A DNA stretch of 64,000 nt from Variibacter gotjawalensis (GTDB taxonomy: Bacteria; Pseudomonadota; Alphaproteobacteria; Rhizobiales; Xanthobacteraceae): assembly GCF_002355335.1 (NCBI RefSeq), contig NZ_AP014946.1, positions 2,929,501 to 2,993,500 on the forward strand, given 5' to 3'. The translations under genes were made by a program, and so were the position numbers. The notes beneath the pieces were generated by a model, which was not told the DNA's origin, did not search any database, and saw only the letters and a program-made list of their open reading frames with translations. Positions 37,662 through 46,907 of this stretch are shown piece by piece; within the stretch, counting starts at the first letter, position 1, and each line of letters starts with the position of its first letter.

Positions 37662-38000
37662 ATGTTTATTACGCCCGCTTACGCGCAGGCCGCCGGTGGC
37701 GGCACCGAGATGTTGACGTCTCTGCTGCCTTTCATCCTCATTTTCGTCATCATGTACTTCCTGATACTGCGTCCGCAGCAGCGCCGCGTGAAGCAGCATC
37801 AGGAATTGGTGAAGAACGTGCGTCGCGGCGATACGGTGATTACCTCGGGTGGCATCATCGGCAAGGTGACCAAGGTGATCGACGACGACCAGATCGAGAT
37901 CGAGATCGCGGACGGTGTGCGCATTCGCCAGGCGCGTGGCATGATTTCGGACGTGCGGGCCAAGGGCGAGCCCGTGAAGGAAGACAGCGCGAAGGCTTGA
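37662..38000 (+). CDS. yajC: Preprotein translocase subunit YajC
   Basis: A 112-residue accessory subunit of the Sec holotranslocon. One TM helix (LLPFILIFVIMYFLILRPQ) followed by QQRRVKQHQELVKNVRRGD and the small YajC domain (VITSGGIIGKVTKVIDDD). The start at 37662 has AAAGGACC upstream. Directly precedes secD in the standard yajC-secD-secF operon. Confidence 0.96.
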   Translation: MFITPAYAQAAGGGTEMLTSLLPFILIFVIMYFLILRPQQRRVKQHQELVKNVRRGDTVITSGGIIGKVTKVIDDDQIEIEIADGVRIRQARGMISDVRAKGEPVKEDSAKA

Positions 38001-38028
38001 GCTTAAGCCGAACGCGCGGAGAACCAGC

Positions 38029-39630
38029 ATGTTGCATTTCACGCGCACCCGCGCGCTTACGATCATTTTGTCGGCGTTGCTCATCTGCATCTTTGCGATC
38101 CCGAATTTCTTCGCGCCCGAAACCGTCAAGACGTGGCCGAAATGGGCGCAGCGCCACATGGTGCTCGGGCTCGATCTTCAGGGCGGCGTCTCTCTGCTGC
38201 TGCAGGTCGACGAGAACGCCGTGCGCAAGGAGCGTGTCGAGGCGCTGCGTGACGATGTGCGCCGCGTTCTCCGCGACGACCGCATTCGCTACACAGGCCT
38301 TGCGATCCGCGGCATGACAGTCGAAGTTCGTATCAGCGAAGCCGCCGACGTGCCGAAGGCGTTGCCGAAGCTGCGCGCGCTATCGCAGCCGATCGGCGGC
38401 CTGCTCAGCGGCTCCGGCCAGAACACGCTCGAGATCAACGAACAGAACGGCCTGATCCGCGTCTCGCTCACCGAGCCCGGCATCAACGATCGTATGCGCC
38501 AGGCCGTCGATCAGTCGATCCAAGTTCTTGAAAAGCGCCTCAACGCACTCGGCACTGTCGAGCCGTCGATTCAGCGTCAAGGCGCATCGCGCGTCCTCGT
38601 GCAGGTGCCCGGCCTCGACAATCCGGATCGCTTGAAAGAGCTGATCGGCCGCACCGCGAAGCTGACGTTCCACCTCGTCGACACCACGCTCGGCGCTGAC
38701 CAGATCGAGCAGGGCCGCATCCCGGCCGGCTACATCGTTGCGCGTGGCACGCGTGAAGAGGGCGGCGGCCGTTACGTGCTCGAAGAGCGCCCGATCGTCT
38801 CGGGCGGCGATCTGACCGACGCTCAGCCCGGCTTCGACCAGCGCACCAGCGAGCCCATCGTCTCGTTCCGCTTCAACACCAACGGCGCGCGCGCCTTCGG
38901 CCGTGCGACGCAGGAAAACGTCGGAAAACCCTTCGCCATCGTTCTCGACGGCGAAGTGATTTCGGCACCCGTCATTCGTGAGCCGATCATCGGCGGCTCC
39001 GGCCAGATCTCCGGCAACTTCACGGTCGAGCAGGCCAACAACCTCGCGATCGTGCTCAAGTCCGGCGCACTCGCGGCGCCGATGTCGATCGTCGAAGAGC
39101 GTAACGTCGGTCCGGGTCTCGGTCAGGACTCGATCACGGCTGGCATCCACGCCTCCGTCATCGGCGCGGCTCTCGTTGTCGTCTTTATGATCTGGGTCTA
39201 TGGCATCCTCGGCGTGATCGCCAACATCGCGGTTGCCGTCAACGTTGCGATGATCTTCGGCATCCTATCGCTGCTGAACGCCACGCTGACGCTCCCGGGC
39301 ATCGCCGGCATCGTGCTCACCGTCGGCATCGCGGTGGACTCGAACGTGCTGATCTACGAGCGCATCCGCGAAGAATGGCGGGCAGGGCGCACCGCCATGA
39401 TGGCGATCGGCGCCGGGTTCGACCGCGCGCTCGCGACCATTCTCGACACCAACATCACGACATTCATCGCGGCCGTGATCTTGTTCCTGATCGGTACCGG
39501 CGCGGTGCGCGGCTTTGCCGTCACCTTCGGCATCGGCATCATCACGACGGTGTTCACCGCCTTCACGCTGACGAAGCTTATCGTCGCCGGCTGGGTGCGT
39601 TGGCGCCGGCCGAAAACCGTTCCGATTTAA
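38029..39630 (+). CDS. secD: Protein translocase subunit SecD
   Basis: A 533-residue RND-superfamily membrane protein that uses the proton gradient to assist protein export with SecYEG. The hallmark GLDLQGGVSLLLQV follows TM1; the large periplasmic P1 domain and the C-terminal TM bundle (GIVLTVGIAVDSNVLIYERI, with the functional Asp) are present. A GGAGAACC site precedes the start. secF begins 12 bp after the stop. Confidence 0.97.
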   Translation: MLHFTRTRALTIILSALLICIFAIPNFFAPETVKTWPKWAQRHMVLGLDLQGGVSLLLQVDENAVRKERVEALRDDVRRVLRDDRIRYTGLAIRGMTVEVRISEAADVPKALPKLRALSQPIGGLLSGSGQNTLEINEQNGLIRVSLTEPGINDRMRQAVDQSIQVLEKRLNALGTVEPSIQRQGASRVLVQVPGLDNPDRLKELIGRTAKLTFHLVDTTLGADQIEQGRIPAGYIVARGTREEGGGRYVLEERPIVSGGDLTDAQPGFDQRTSEPIVSFRFNTNGARAFGRATQENVGKPFAIVLDGEVISAPVIREPIIGGSGQISGNFTVEQANNLAIVLKSGALAAPMSIVEERNVGPGLGQDSITAGIHASVIGAALVVVFMIWVYGILGVIANIAVAVNVAMIFGILSLLNATLTLPGIAGIVLTVGIAVDSNVLIYERIREEWRAGRTAMMAIGAGFDRALATILDTNITTFIAAVILFLIGTGAVRGFAVTFGIGIITTVFTAFTLTKLIVAGWVRWRRPKTVPI

Positions 39631-39642
39631 GGGGATTGAGAC

Positions 39643-40605
39643 GTGAAACTTTATCCTCTGCGCATCGTCCCGGACGATACCAAGTTCGATTTCATTCGGT
39701 TCCGCCGCATCAGCTTTCCGATCTCGGCACTGCTGTCGATCATCGCGATCGTCTTGTACTTCACGCACGGCTTGAACTTCGGCATCGACTTCAAGGGCGG
39801 CACGCTGCTCGAAGTCCAGCAGAAGGGCGGCCCGGCCGACATCGCCAAGATGCGCGCGACACTCAACGGTCTCGGCCTCGGCGAAATCAATCTGCAACAG
39901 TTCGGTGGGCCGTCTGACGTGCTCATCCGCATCGCGCAGCAGCCGGGCGGCGACGAAGCTCAGCAAGCCGCGATGAACAAGGTGCGCGGCTCGCTCGGCG
40001 ACACTGTCGAATACCGCCGCGTCGAAGTCGTCGGCCCGCGCGTGTCCGGCGAGCTTCTGTCTTACGGCGTGTTCGGCGTCTTCATGGCCGTCATCTGTAT
40101 TCTTGTGTATCTCTGGTTCAGATTCGAGTGGCAATTCGCGCTCGGCGCATCGATAGCGAACGCGCACGATATCGTGCTGACGATCGGCTTCATGTCGATC
40201 ATGCAGATCGACTTTGACCTCACGAGTATCGCGGCCTTGCTGACGATCTTGGGCTATTCGCTCAACGATACGGTCGTCATCTATGACCGAATTCGCGAGA
40301 TGCTGCGGCGTTACAAGAAAATGCCGATGGAGCAGCTTCTCAACGAGTCGATCAACGCAACGCTGTCGCGCTCGATCATCACTCACGTCACGGTCACGCT
40401 CGCTCTGCTCGCGTTGCTGCTGAAAGGCGGCACCGCCATCCACTCGTTCACCGCGACGATGATGTTCGGCGTCGTGCTGGTCGGCACCTATACGTCGATC
40501 TTCATCGCCTCGCCGCTGTTGATTTATCTCGGTGTCGGCACGGCACGTCTCGAAGTTGAAGCGCAAGCGAAGGCCGACACCTCGCAGGTTCCGGCACGGC
40601 CGTAG
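39643..40605 (+). CDS. secF: Protein translocase subunit SecF
   Basis: A 320-residue partner of SecD. The family signature NFGIDFKGGTLLEVQ follows TM1, and the D5-like motif AALLTILGYSLNDTVVIYDR is in the TM core. A GTG start at 39643 preceded by AAGGGGATTGAG gives the expected N-terminus MKLYPLRIVPDDTKFDFI. The Mth938-like gene begins 10 bp downstream, so the operon continues. Confidence 0.97.
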   Translation: MKLYPLRIVPDDTKFDFIRFRRISFPISALLSIIAIVLYFTHGLNFGIDFKGGTLLEVQQKGGPADIAKMRATLNGLGLGEINLQQFGGPSDVLIRIAQQPGGDEAQQAAMNKVRGSLGDTVEYRRVEVVGPRVSGELLSYGVFGVFMAVICILVYLWFRFEWQFALGASIANAHDIVLTIGFMSIMQIDFDLTSIAALLTILGYSLNDTVVIYDRIREMLRRYKKMPMEQLLNESINATLSRSIITHVTVTLALLALLLKGGTAIHSFTATMMFGVVLVGTYTSIFIASPLLIYLGVGTARLEVEAQAKADTSQVPARP

Positions 40606-40615
40606 GGGAACGCGG

Positions 40616-40990
40616 ATGACCTCGCGGCCGCATCTGCCGCAGCTCGTTCCGATCGACACTTACGGCAACGGCGGTTTCCGCTTCGGCGGCATGTCGCATC
40701 GCGGCTCGCTATTGTGCCTGCCGAGCGGGATGTATGCGTGGGACGTCGCGACGCCCGACCAGATCACCGAGGCCAGTCTCGAACTCGCTTTCGCTGAGCG
40801 CGACGAGATCGACTCGTTCTTCGTCGGCACCGGCCGAACGTCCGCGCTCTTGTCGACAAGTCTCCGCAAAGCCTTGCGCGAAGCGCCGCTCAACACCGAG
40901 ACGATGCAGACCGGCGCGGCGATCCGCATCTTCAACATTCTGGTCGGCGAGCAGCGCCGCGTCGCCGCCGCTCTCCTTGCGGTGACGTGA
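40616..40990 (+). CDS. Mth938-like domain protein (NDUFAF3-type)
   Basis: A 124-residue protein of the MTH938/DUF498 fold. Recognisable segments are LVPIDTYGNGGFRFGGMSHR, MYAWDVATPDQIT, DSFFVGTGRT and NTMQTG-like ETMQTGAAIRIFNILVGEQR. The mitochondrial homolog NDUFAF3 assists complex I assembly, and association with secF in Alphaproteobacteria has been noted for that family. ATG at 40616 with GGGGAA upstream; it overlaps the next gene by one base (TGATG), so both are probably translated together. Confidence 0.85.
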   Translation: MTSRPHLPQLVPIDTYGNGGFRFGGMSHRGSLLCLPSGMYAWDVATPDQITEASLELAFAERDEIDSFFVGTGRTSALLSTSLRKALREAPLNTETMQTGAAIRIFNILVGEQRRVAAALLAVT

Positions 40991-41820
40991 TGGCATACTC
41001 GGCCAGCGAAGCGTTGCTGCATGAGGCGGACAAAGACCGCTACATCGCCGCACTGTTCGCGCCGGCGGATCGCCGCGACTATCTCCACGCGCTCTATGCC
41101 TTCGACATAGAGATCGCGCGCGTCGCCGGACGTGTGCGCGAGCCGATGGCCGGCGAGATCCGCTTCCAATGGTGGCGCGAGGTCATCTTGGGCGAACGCG
41201 ACGGCGAAGCGCAGGCCAATCCCATTTCGGCCGCGCTGCTCGACACGCTGGCGAAAACCGGCGTCGCGCATGCAACGCTCGACATGCTGATCGATGCGCG
41301 CGCGCGCGAACTTTATCACGATCCGATTCTCGATCGCGCCGAACTCGACACCTACGCCTTCGAGACCACCGGCGCGATGCTGCGGCTTTCTGCGGCGGCG
41401 CTGAGCGGCCGCCAGGAAGCGACATTCGCCGAAGCCGCGGAACCTGCCGCGCAGGCGGCCGCGATCGTGTGGGCTCTGCAGACGCTGCCGACGCATGCGT
41501 CGCGGCGCCAGACTTTCATGCCGGAGGATTTGCTGCAGAAACACGGCGTCTCGCGCGAAGACATGTTCGCCGGCATCGCGACGCCATCGCTCCATGCTGC
41601 GATGGCTGAGATGCGCGGCTGGGCACGCGAGCGTCTAGCGGCGTTTCGCCCGCACTACGTCGCGCTCGATCAGGCGGCGCGACCGGCCTTCCTGCACATC
41701 TGGCTGCTGCCCGGCATTCTCGATGCGATGGAGCAGCGCGGCTACGATCCGTTCCGCACGCCGCTCGATGTGTCGCAGTGGCGACGGCAGTGGCGGCTCT
41801 GGCGCGCCGCGCGGATGTAA
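40990..41820 (+). CDS. Squalene/phytoene synthase-like protein lacking catalytic aspartates (NDUFAF6-type)
   Basis: A 276-residue protein of the trans-isoprenyl synthase head-to-head fold. YIAALFAPADRRDYLHALYA and FQWWREVI are family features, and the FMPEDLL segment aligns with the yLPxEdL stretch of true synthases. However, neither Asp-rich DxxxD motif of active squalene/phytoene synthases is visible, matching the non-catalytic NDUFAF6 branch linked to complex I assembly. ATG at 40990 overlaps the upstream stop; a GTG one codon earlier is possible. It ends the yajC-secDF operon before a palindromic repeat. Confidence 0.8.
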   Translation: MAYSASEALLHEADKDRYIAALFAPADRRDYLHALYAFDIEIARVAGRVREPMAGEIRFQWWREVILGERDGEAQANPISAALLDTLAKTGVAHATLDMLIDARARELYHDPILDRAELDTYAFETTGAMLRLSAAALSGRQEATFAEAAEPAAQAAAIVWALQTLPTHASRRQTFMPEDLLQKHGVSREDMFAGIATPSLHAAMAEMRGWARERLAAFRPHYVALDQAARPAFLHIWLLPGILDAMEQRGYDPFRTPLDVSQWRRQWRLWRAARM

Positions 41821-41830
41821 GTGGGTTTTC

Positions 41831-41933
41831 GTAGCCCGGATGAGGTCGGCGAAGCCGGCCGACATCCGGGTCGGTGTCTGCGGCTTCCACTGACCCCGGA
41901 TATCGCGCGCTGCGCGCGCTTCATCCGGGCTAC
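41831..41933. repeat. Palindromic repeat, gtagcccggatgag family, between convergent genes
   Basis: gtagcccggatgaggtcggc and the closing catccgggctac are complementary; an inner pair gacatccggg/ccccggata also pairs in part. It lies between convergent genes, 11 bp after one stop and 8 bp from the stop of trmFO. Confidence 0.85.
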
Positions 41934-41940
41934 GGACAGG

Positions 41941-43350
41941 CTACTCCGCCGCCGTATCGAACCGCTCGCCCGCGATCCAGCGATCGAGATCAGCCAAAGC
42001 CCGCGCACACATCGCGTTCTTCTTCGCGAGCGTCTTTGCCGTGCCCTTGAGGCGTTTGCCCTCGGCATCGCGCGTCGGCGTCTGCGCCAGCGGTGGAAAC
42101 AGCCCGAAGTTCACGTTCATCGGCTGAAACGACCGCGAGCCCCCATCGTCCGCCGAGATGTGACCGCCTGTGATGTGCCCGATCAGCGCGCCGAGCGCCG
42201 TCGTCTCCGGCGGCAAGCTCACAGGCATGCCCCGCCGTTCGGCCGCCGCGATGCGTCCCGTGATCAATCCGATCGCGGCGGACTCGACATAACCTTCGCA
42301 TCCCGTGATCTGCCCAGCGAACCGCAAACGCGGCTCCGCTTTGAGCCGCAGCGTCTCGTCGAGCAACTTGGGCGAGTTCAGGAAGGTGTTGCGGTGTAGG
42401 CCGCCGAGCCGCGCGAACTCGGCATTCTGCAAGCCCGGGATCATCCGGAACACGCGCGTCTGTTCGCCGTGCTTCAGCTTGGTCTGGAAGCCGACCATGT
42501 TGAACAGCGTGCCGAGCTTGTTGTCCTGACGCAGCTGAACGATCGCATACGGCTTCACGTCCGGCTGGCGCGGGTTGGTGAGGCCGACCGGCTTCATCGG
42601 GCCATGCCGCAGCGTTTCGCGTCCGCGTTCGGCCATCACCTCGATCGGAAGGCAGCCGTCGAAGTAGGGCGTGCCCTCGAAATCCTTGAACTCGGCCTTC
42701 GCGCCCGTGAGCAGCGCATCGACGAAGGCTTCGTATTCGTCGCGCGTCATCGGGCAGTTGATGTAGTCGGCGCCCGTGCCGCCCGGACCGACCTTGTCGT
42801 AACGCGACTGGAACCACGCCGTGTCCATGTCGATCGAGTCGCGATGCACGATCGGAGCGATCGCGTCGAAGAAAGCGAGTTCGGCCTCGCCGGTGAGCTG
42901 GCCGACGGCCGTGGCGAGTGCCGGGGAGGTGAGGGGCCCGGTCGCGACGATAACCGAGTCCCAGTCCGCCGGCGGTAGCCCGGCGATCTCGCCACGTTCG
43001 ATGGTGATCAACGGGTGAGCTTCGAGCGCCGCCGTGACTTGAGCGGAGAATGCATCGCGGTCGACCGCGAGCGCGCCGCCGGCCGGAACCTGATGCGCAT
43101 CGCCCGACTGCATGATGATCGAACCGAGGCGCCGCATCTCGGCATGCAGGAGGCCGACCGCGTTGGCGGTCGCATCGTCGGAGCGGAAGGAGTTGGAGCA
43201 GACGAGTTCCGCAAGGCCGCCGGTCTTGTGAACGGGCGTCTCACGGACCGGCCGCATCTCGTGCAGCACGACCGGCACGCCGGCCTCGGCGCATTGCCAA
43301 GCCGACTCCGACCCCGCCAGGCCGCCCCCGATGACATGAATTGGTTTCAT
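41941..43350 (-). CDS. trmFO: tRNA m5U54 methyltransferase, folate/FAD-dependent
   Basis: A 469-residue flavoprotein (formerly small GidA) that methylates U54 in the tRNA T-loop using methylenetetrahydrofolate. The FAD-binding motif is [19 protein letters not shown] at the N-terminus; [19 protein letters not shown] carries the conserved Cys. [14 protein letters not shown] and the C-terminal [12 protein letters not shown] are also family features. Start at 43350 follows the family N-terminus; the frame stays open 12 codons more. An isolated gene, convergent with the isoprenoid-synthase-like gene. Confidence 0.95.
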   Translation of the reverse strand: MKPIHVIGGGLAGSESAWQCAEAGVPVVLHEMRPVRETPVHKTGGLAELVCSNSFRSDDATANAVGLLHAEMRRLGSIIMQSGDAHQVPAGGALAVDRDAFSAQVTAALEAHPLITIERGEIAGLPPADWDSVIVATGPLTSPALATAVGQLTGEAELAFFDAIAPIVHRDSIDMDTAWFQSRYDKVGPGGTGADYINCPMTRDEYEAFVDALLTGAKAEFKDFEGTPYFDGCLPIEVMAERGRETLRHGPMKPVGLTNPRQPDVKPYAIVQLRQDNKLGTLFNMVGFQTKLKHGEQTRVFRMIPGLQNAEFARLGGLHRNTFLNSPKLLDETLRLKAEPRLRFAGQITGCEGYVESAAIGLITGRIAAAERRGMPVSLPPETTALGALIGHITGGHISADDGGSRSFQPMNVNFGLFPPLAQTPTRDAEGKRLKGTAKTLAKKNAMCARALADLDRWIAGERFDTAAE

Positions 43351-43421
43351 GCGGTCGGGTGTGTCGCGCCTCTCATCTGGCGTCAAGACAAAGCGCGGAT
43401 GACGCTAACGGCAACTCAAAC

Positions 43422-43447
43422 AAAAAACGCCCGCTTGCGCGGGCGTT
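43422..43447 (-). terminator. Intrinsic terminator of the DUF1127 gene
   Basis: aacgcccgc-ttgc-gcgggcgtt (43426-43447) forms a 9-bp perfect stem. On the minus strand it is followed by a run of six T (43427-43422). It sits 32 bp after the stop of the minus-strand DUF1127 gene and 72 bp upstream of trmFO, and so separates the two. Confidence 0.8.
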
Positions 43448-43478
43448 GATTTGCAGACTGGAGGTCCGGGAAGAGGGC

Positions 43479-43640
43479 TTAAGCAGCCTTCTGAGCCGAA
43501 TCCCAAGCGCGGGTGTAGAGATCGCCGCGGGTCATGCCGATGTCGGCGAGTTCGCGGTCGCTCAGGCGAGCGAGTTCATTGAGGGTCTTGTTGTAACGGC
43601 GCCAGACCCGGAGGTAGCGCGCGATGGTCGAGATGGTCAT
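43479..43640 (-). CDS. DUF1127 (YjiS-like) small protein, 53 aa
   Basis: A 53-residue basic protein, MTISTIARYLRVWRRYNKTL followed by NELARLSDRELADIGMTRGD. The Arg-rich start and L-S-D-R-E-L-x-D-I-G-M/L-x-R pattern define DUF1127. Short DUF1127 proteins in Alphaproteobacteria have been tied to phosphate/carbon metabolism and RNA turnover, and longer ones may bind RNA. An AAGGTG site precedes the ATG. It stands alone with its own terminator. A perfect 11-bp inverted repeat lies about 90 bp upstream. Confidence 0.9.
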   Translation of the reverse strand: MTISTIARYLRVWRRYNKTLNELARLSDRELADIGMTRGDLYTRAWDSAQKAA

Positions 43641-43728
43641 ATCACACCTTGTATACTAGTGAATCACGAGATCAGCTTCGATCTTGTTTCCAGTCTAGTA
43701 GTGTTTGGTGCGGTGCAAAAGGTTCAAT

Positions 43729-43770
43729 GTTGCAGTGCCAGGAATGCGCATTTCGCATAGGCACTGCAAC
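43729..43770. promoter_or_regulatory. Inverted repeat between the histidine-phosphatase and DUF1127 genes
   Basis: gttgcagtgcc (43729-43739) and ggcactgcaac (43760-43770) are exact complements around a 20-nt spacer that itself holds aatgcgcatt. The surrounding gap is visibly A/T-richer than the genes. It could be an operator upstream of the DUF1127 gene or a weak terminator of the phosphatase gene; no T-run follows. Confidence 0.55.
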
Positions 43771-43856
43771 AATCTATTCATCTTTGATTGGTTGTATTCA
43801 ACGCGTGAATACGAGTTCAATAATTGCGGCGCAATATGGACCGTCGCGCGGCCGCT

Positions 43857-44531
43857 TTAGGCCTGAACCTGGCCTTGTGGCACACCGGTGACATGTGTTG
43901 CCCCGGCAGCGCGCAGCCATGGGCGGTGATTTGTCGTCACGATTCGCCAGCGCTCGCGATCGCCCGCGATATGATCGACGCGCGTGATCGAGCAGTTGTC
44001 CGTCACGAAAGCCAGCGACGCCTCCGCATCGATCCCCAGCGCAAGCCCGAGAACGGCGCGAATGGTACCGCCGTGCGCCACGACGATCACGTCGCGGCCC
44101 GCGACGTTCGCCGAAAGCTGCCGGATCGCGCCATGAACGCGTTCGGTAAGCTCCAAGAACGTCTCGCCATTCGGCGGCCGCGCATCGGCTGCGCAGAGCC
44201 AAAAGGGGGAGACCGCCAAATCGCGCTTGGCGAAAAACTCTTTGCGATCGAGCCCCTGCCAGTCGCCGAGATGCTGTTCGGCAAGCTCCGGAATAGCCCG
44301 CAGCTCGATCTCGCCGGCCTTCCGGCCCATCGCGGCGATAATCGCCTCGGCGGTCTGCCTGGTCCGGCCGAGATTGCTCGTCACCCACATGGCATCGCGC
44401 GGGAGTTCGTGCGCCAGCGCCTTGAAGGCGACCGGATCGGTACAATCCGCATCCAGATCCCGCTGCCCATAGATCTTTCCGCCATCCGGCACAGGCGCGT
44501 GCCGAATCCACCACCACCGCGTCTCAGTCAT
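43857..44531 (-). CDS. Histidine phosphatase family protein
   Basis: A 224-residue phosphoglycerate-mutase-like phosphatase. The catalytic RHG motif is present as WIRHAPVPDG (Ala in place of Gly). The second His is in VVAHGGTIRAVLGLAL, with SNLGRTRQTAEAI and the acid residue region GETFLELTERV. Relatives include CobC and broad phosphomonoesterases; a substrate cannot be assigned from sequence. Divergent from the pim-like operon. Confidence 0.88.
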   Translation of the reverse strand: MTETRWWWIRHAPVPDGGKIYGQRDLDADCTDPVAFKALAHELPRDAMWVTSNLGRTRQTAEAIIAAMGRKAGEIELRAIPELAEQHLGDWQGLDRKEFFAKRDLAVSPFWLCAADARPPNGETFLELTERVHGAIRQLSANVAGRDVIVVAHGGTIRAVLGLALGIDAEASLAFVTDNCSITRVDHIAGDRERWRIVTTNHRPWLRAAGATHVTGVPQGQVQA

Positions 44532-44563
44532 CGATTTCCCTCACAAATTCTCGCACCGCGATA

Positions 44564-44635
44564 ACACGCGCAGGCTCCCAACCGAAGCGCGTGTGCATTC
44601 AACCTGTCGCGATGCAGATAATGTCGCATCGCGAC
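44564..44635. promoter_or_regulatory. Two inverted repeats upstream of the pim-like operon
   Basis: acacgcgc/gcgcgtgt (44564-44571, 44587-44594) and gtcgcgatgc/gcatcgcgac (44606-44615, 44626-44635) are both perfect. The second has a 10-nt spacer, the shape of a dimeric-regulator site. It lies about 88 bp before the first gene of the cluster in the divergent gap. Confidence 0.55.
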
Positions 44636-44722
44636 TGTTGATCCCGCTCTGCGAAATAACAATACTTGACCCCAACGATGGCTCGCAGCAACGTGCCGCC
44701 ACATTTTCCGGGAGGTCATTTG

Positions 44723-46825
44723 ATGAGTGTTGTATCCCTTCGCAACGAAGGCGACGTTGCCGTTATCACGGTTGATAATCCTCCAGTGAACGCGCTCAAG
44801 CACGAAGTGCGCGCTGGCTTGCTCGATGCATTCAAAAAAGCCGGCGCCGACGCGAACGTCAAAGCGATCGTTCTGAACTGCGCGGGCCGTACTTTCATCG
44901 CTGGCGCCGACATCACCGAATTCGGCAAGCCGCCGAAGGAGCCGGGTCTCTCCGAAGTCATCGCGACGATCGAGAACGTACAGAAGCCGACAGTCGCGGC
45001 GATCCACGGCACTGCGCTCGGCGGCGGCCTCGAGACCGCGCTCGGCTGCCACTTCCGCGTCGCCGTCGCGACCGCAAAGGTCGGTCTGCCGGAAATCAAG
45101 CTCGGCATTCTTCCCGGCGCAGGCGGCACCCAGCGTCTGCCGCGCCTCGCCGGCATGGAGAAGGCGTTCCCGATGATCATCTCGGGCGATCCGATCTCCG
45201 CCAAGGATGCGCTCGCGCACGGCATCGTCGATGAGATCATCGACGGCGATCTGCTCGCCGGCGCAATCGCATTCGCGAAGAAGAAAGTCGCCGAGGGCGC
45301 CAAGCTCGTCCGCGTCCGTGATCGCGAAGAGAAGATCGCTGACCTCAAAGCAAACCCCGACAAGTTCAACGACATCATCGCGGCGAACTCGAAGAAGAAC
45401 CGCGGCGAGGAAGCTCCGGTCGTCACCACAGAAGTGCTGCGCGGCGCCATCACGAAGTCGTTCGACGAAGGCCTCAAGGGCGAGCGCGAAGGTTTCATGA
45501 AACTCGTCGTCGGCGATCAGTCGAAGGCGAAGCGGCATTATTTCTTTGCCGAGCGCGAAGCCGCCAAAGTCCCCGACATGTCGAAGGACGTAAAGCCGAA
45601 GACCGTCAAAAAGGCGGGCGTCATCGGCGCCGGCACGATGGGCGGCGGCATCACCATGAACTTCGCCAACGCCGGCATTCCGGTGACCATCGTCGAGATG
45701 ACCGAAGAAGCGCTCAATCGCGGCCTCGGCATCATCCGCAAGAATTACGAAAACACGATGCGCCGCGGCGGCATCAGCCAGGCCGATCTCGACAAGCGCA
45801 TGAGCCTTATCAAGGGCTCGACCGACTTCAACGATCTTTCCGACGCCGACCTCGTGATCGAGGCCGTGTTCGAGGAAATGCCGATCAAGAAGGAAGTCTT
45901 CGCCAAGCTCGAGAAGGTGACGCGCCCCGACACGATCCTCGCCACCAACACGTCGTATCTCAACGTCGACGAGATCGCGGCGACCACAGGCCGCGTGCCG
46001 AACGTGCTCGGCATGCACTTCTTCTCGCCCGCCAACGTGATGAAGCTGCTCGAAATCGTGCGCGGCAAGAACACGTCGGACGAAGCACTCGCGACCGCGA
46101 TCGACGTTGCGCGCAAGATCAATAAGGTGCCGACCATCGTCGGCGTCTGCCACGGCTTCGTCGGCAACCGCATGCTCAAAGCCCGCGGTATCGAGGCGGA
46201 GTCGCTGCTGCTTGAAGGCGCGTTGCCGCAGGAAGTCGACGCGGCCACGACCGGCTTCGGCTTCCCGATGGGTCCGTTCGCGATGAGCGATCTTGCCGGT
46301 CTCGATATCGGCTGGCGTATCCGCAAGGCAATGGGCCAGAAGTCGGAAATCTTCGACTCGCTCTGCGAGCTTGGCCGCTACGGCCAGAAGACCGGCTCCG
46401 GCGTCTATCGTTACGAAGGCGGTTCGCGCACGCCGATCCCGGACGAAGTCACCGAGCAGATCATCGTCAACGCGTCGAAGAACGCCGGCATCAAGCGCCG
46501 TCCGATTTCTCAGCAGGAGATCGGCGAGCGTCTCATCTTCTCGATGATCAACGAGGGCGCGCGCATCCTCGAAGAGGGCATCGCGATGCGTCCGAGCGAT
46601 ATCGATGTCGTCTACGTGAACGGCTACGGCTGGCCGGTCTGGCAGGGCGGCCCGATGTTCTACGCCGACCTCGTCGGTCTGCCGTACATCGTCGAGAAGC
46701 TGGAAGGCTACGCCAAGGAATCCGGCAACGAACACCTTCAGCCGGCCGCGCTGCTCAAGCGCCTCGCGGCTGAGGGCAGAGGCTTCTCGTCGCTCGGCGT
46801 CAGCCCGATCAAGAAAGCGGCTTAA
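44723..46825 (+). CDS. pimF: Bifunctional enoyl-CoA hydratase / 3-hydroxyacyl-CoA dehydrogenase (PimF/FadJ-like)
   Basis: A 700-residue two-domain enzyme for hydration and NAD-dependent oxidation in beta-oxidation. The N-terminal crotonase domain (about 1-190) shows [11 protein letters not shown] and [20 protein letters not shown] with [17 protein letters not shown]. The dehydrogenase begins near 300 with [20 protein letters not shown], and [18 protein letters not shown] holds the catalytic His. Its place before thiolase and paired acyl-CoA dehydrogenases matches the Rhodopseudomonas pim cluster, so pimF is favoured, though a general fadJ role is possible. A GGGAGG site precedes the start. 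Confidence 0.82.
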   Translation: MSVVSLRNEGDVAVITVDNPPVNALKHEVRAGLLDAFKKAGADANVKAIVLNCAGRTFIAGADITEFGKPPKEPGLSEVIATIENVQKPTVAAIHGTALGGGLETALGCHFRVAVATAKVGLPEIKLGILPGAGGTQRLPRLAGMEKAFPMIISGDPISAKDALAHGIVDEIIDGDLLAGAIAFAKKKVAEGAKLVRVRDREEKIADLKANPDKFNDIIAANSKKNRGEEAPVVTTEVLRGAITKSFDEGLKGEREGFMKLVVGDQSKAKRHYFFAEREAAKVPDMSKDVKPKTVKKAGVIGAGTMGGGITMNFANAGIPVTIVEMTEEALNRGLGIIRKNYENTMRRGGISQADLDKRMSLIKGSTDFNDLSDADLVIEAVFEEMPIKKEVFAKLEKVTRPDTILATNTSYLNVDEIAATTGRVPNVLGMHFFSPANVMKLLEIVRGKNTSDEALATAIDVARKINKVPTIVGVCHGFVGNRMLKARGIEAESLLLEGALPQEVDAATTGFGFPMGPFAMSDLAGLDIGWRIRKAMGQKSEIFDSLCELGRYGQKTGSGVYRYEGGSRTPIPDEVTEQIIVNASKNAGIKRRPISQQEIGERLIFSMINEGARILEEGIAMRPSDIDVVYVNGYGWPVWQGGPMFYADLVGLPYIVEKLEGYAKESGNEHLQPAALLKRLAAEGRGFSSLGVSPIKKAA

Positions 46826-46832
46826 CGCATCC

Positions 46833-46863
46833 ATCGCGCGCCGCGCTCGGCGTGGCGCGCGAT
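46833..46863 (+). other. GC-rich hairpin between the first two genes of the pim-like operon
   Basis: atcgcgcgcc (46833-46842) and ggcgcgcgat (46854-46863) are perfect complements around an 11-nt loop. There is no T-run after it. It may stabilise the upstream mRNA or adjust downstream expression. Confidence 0.55.
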
Positions 46864-46907
46864 CTTACATCGTTCAAGAATTCAAAATTCAACGCAAAGG
46901 ATACACC

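Noticed and set aside
37470-38159. 230-codon N-terminal extension of the DUF815 ATPase
   Set aside because: The extension is antisense to yajC and its leader; the family starts at MKSTSELDG.
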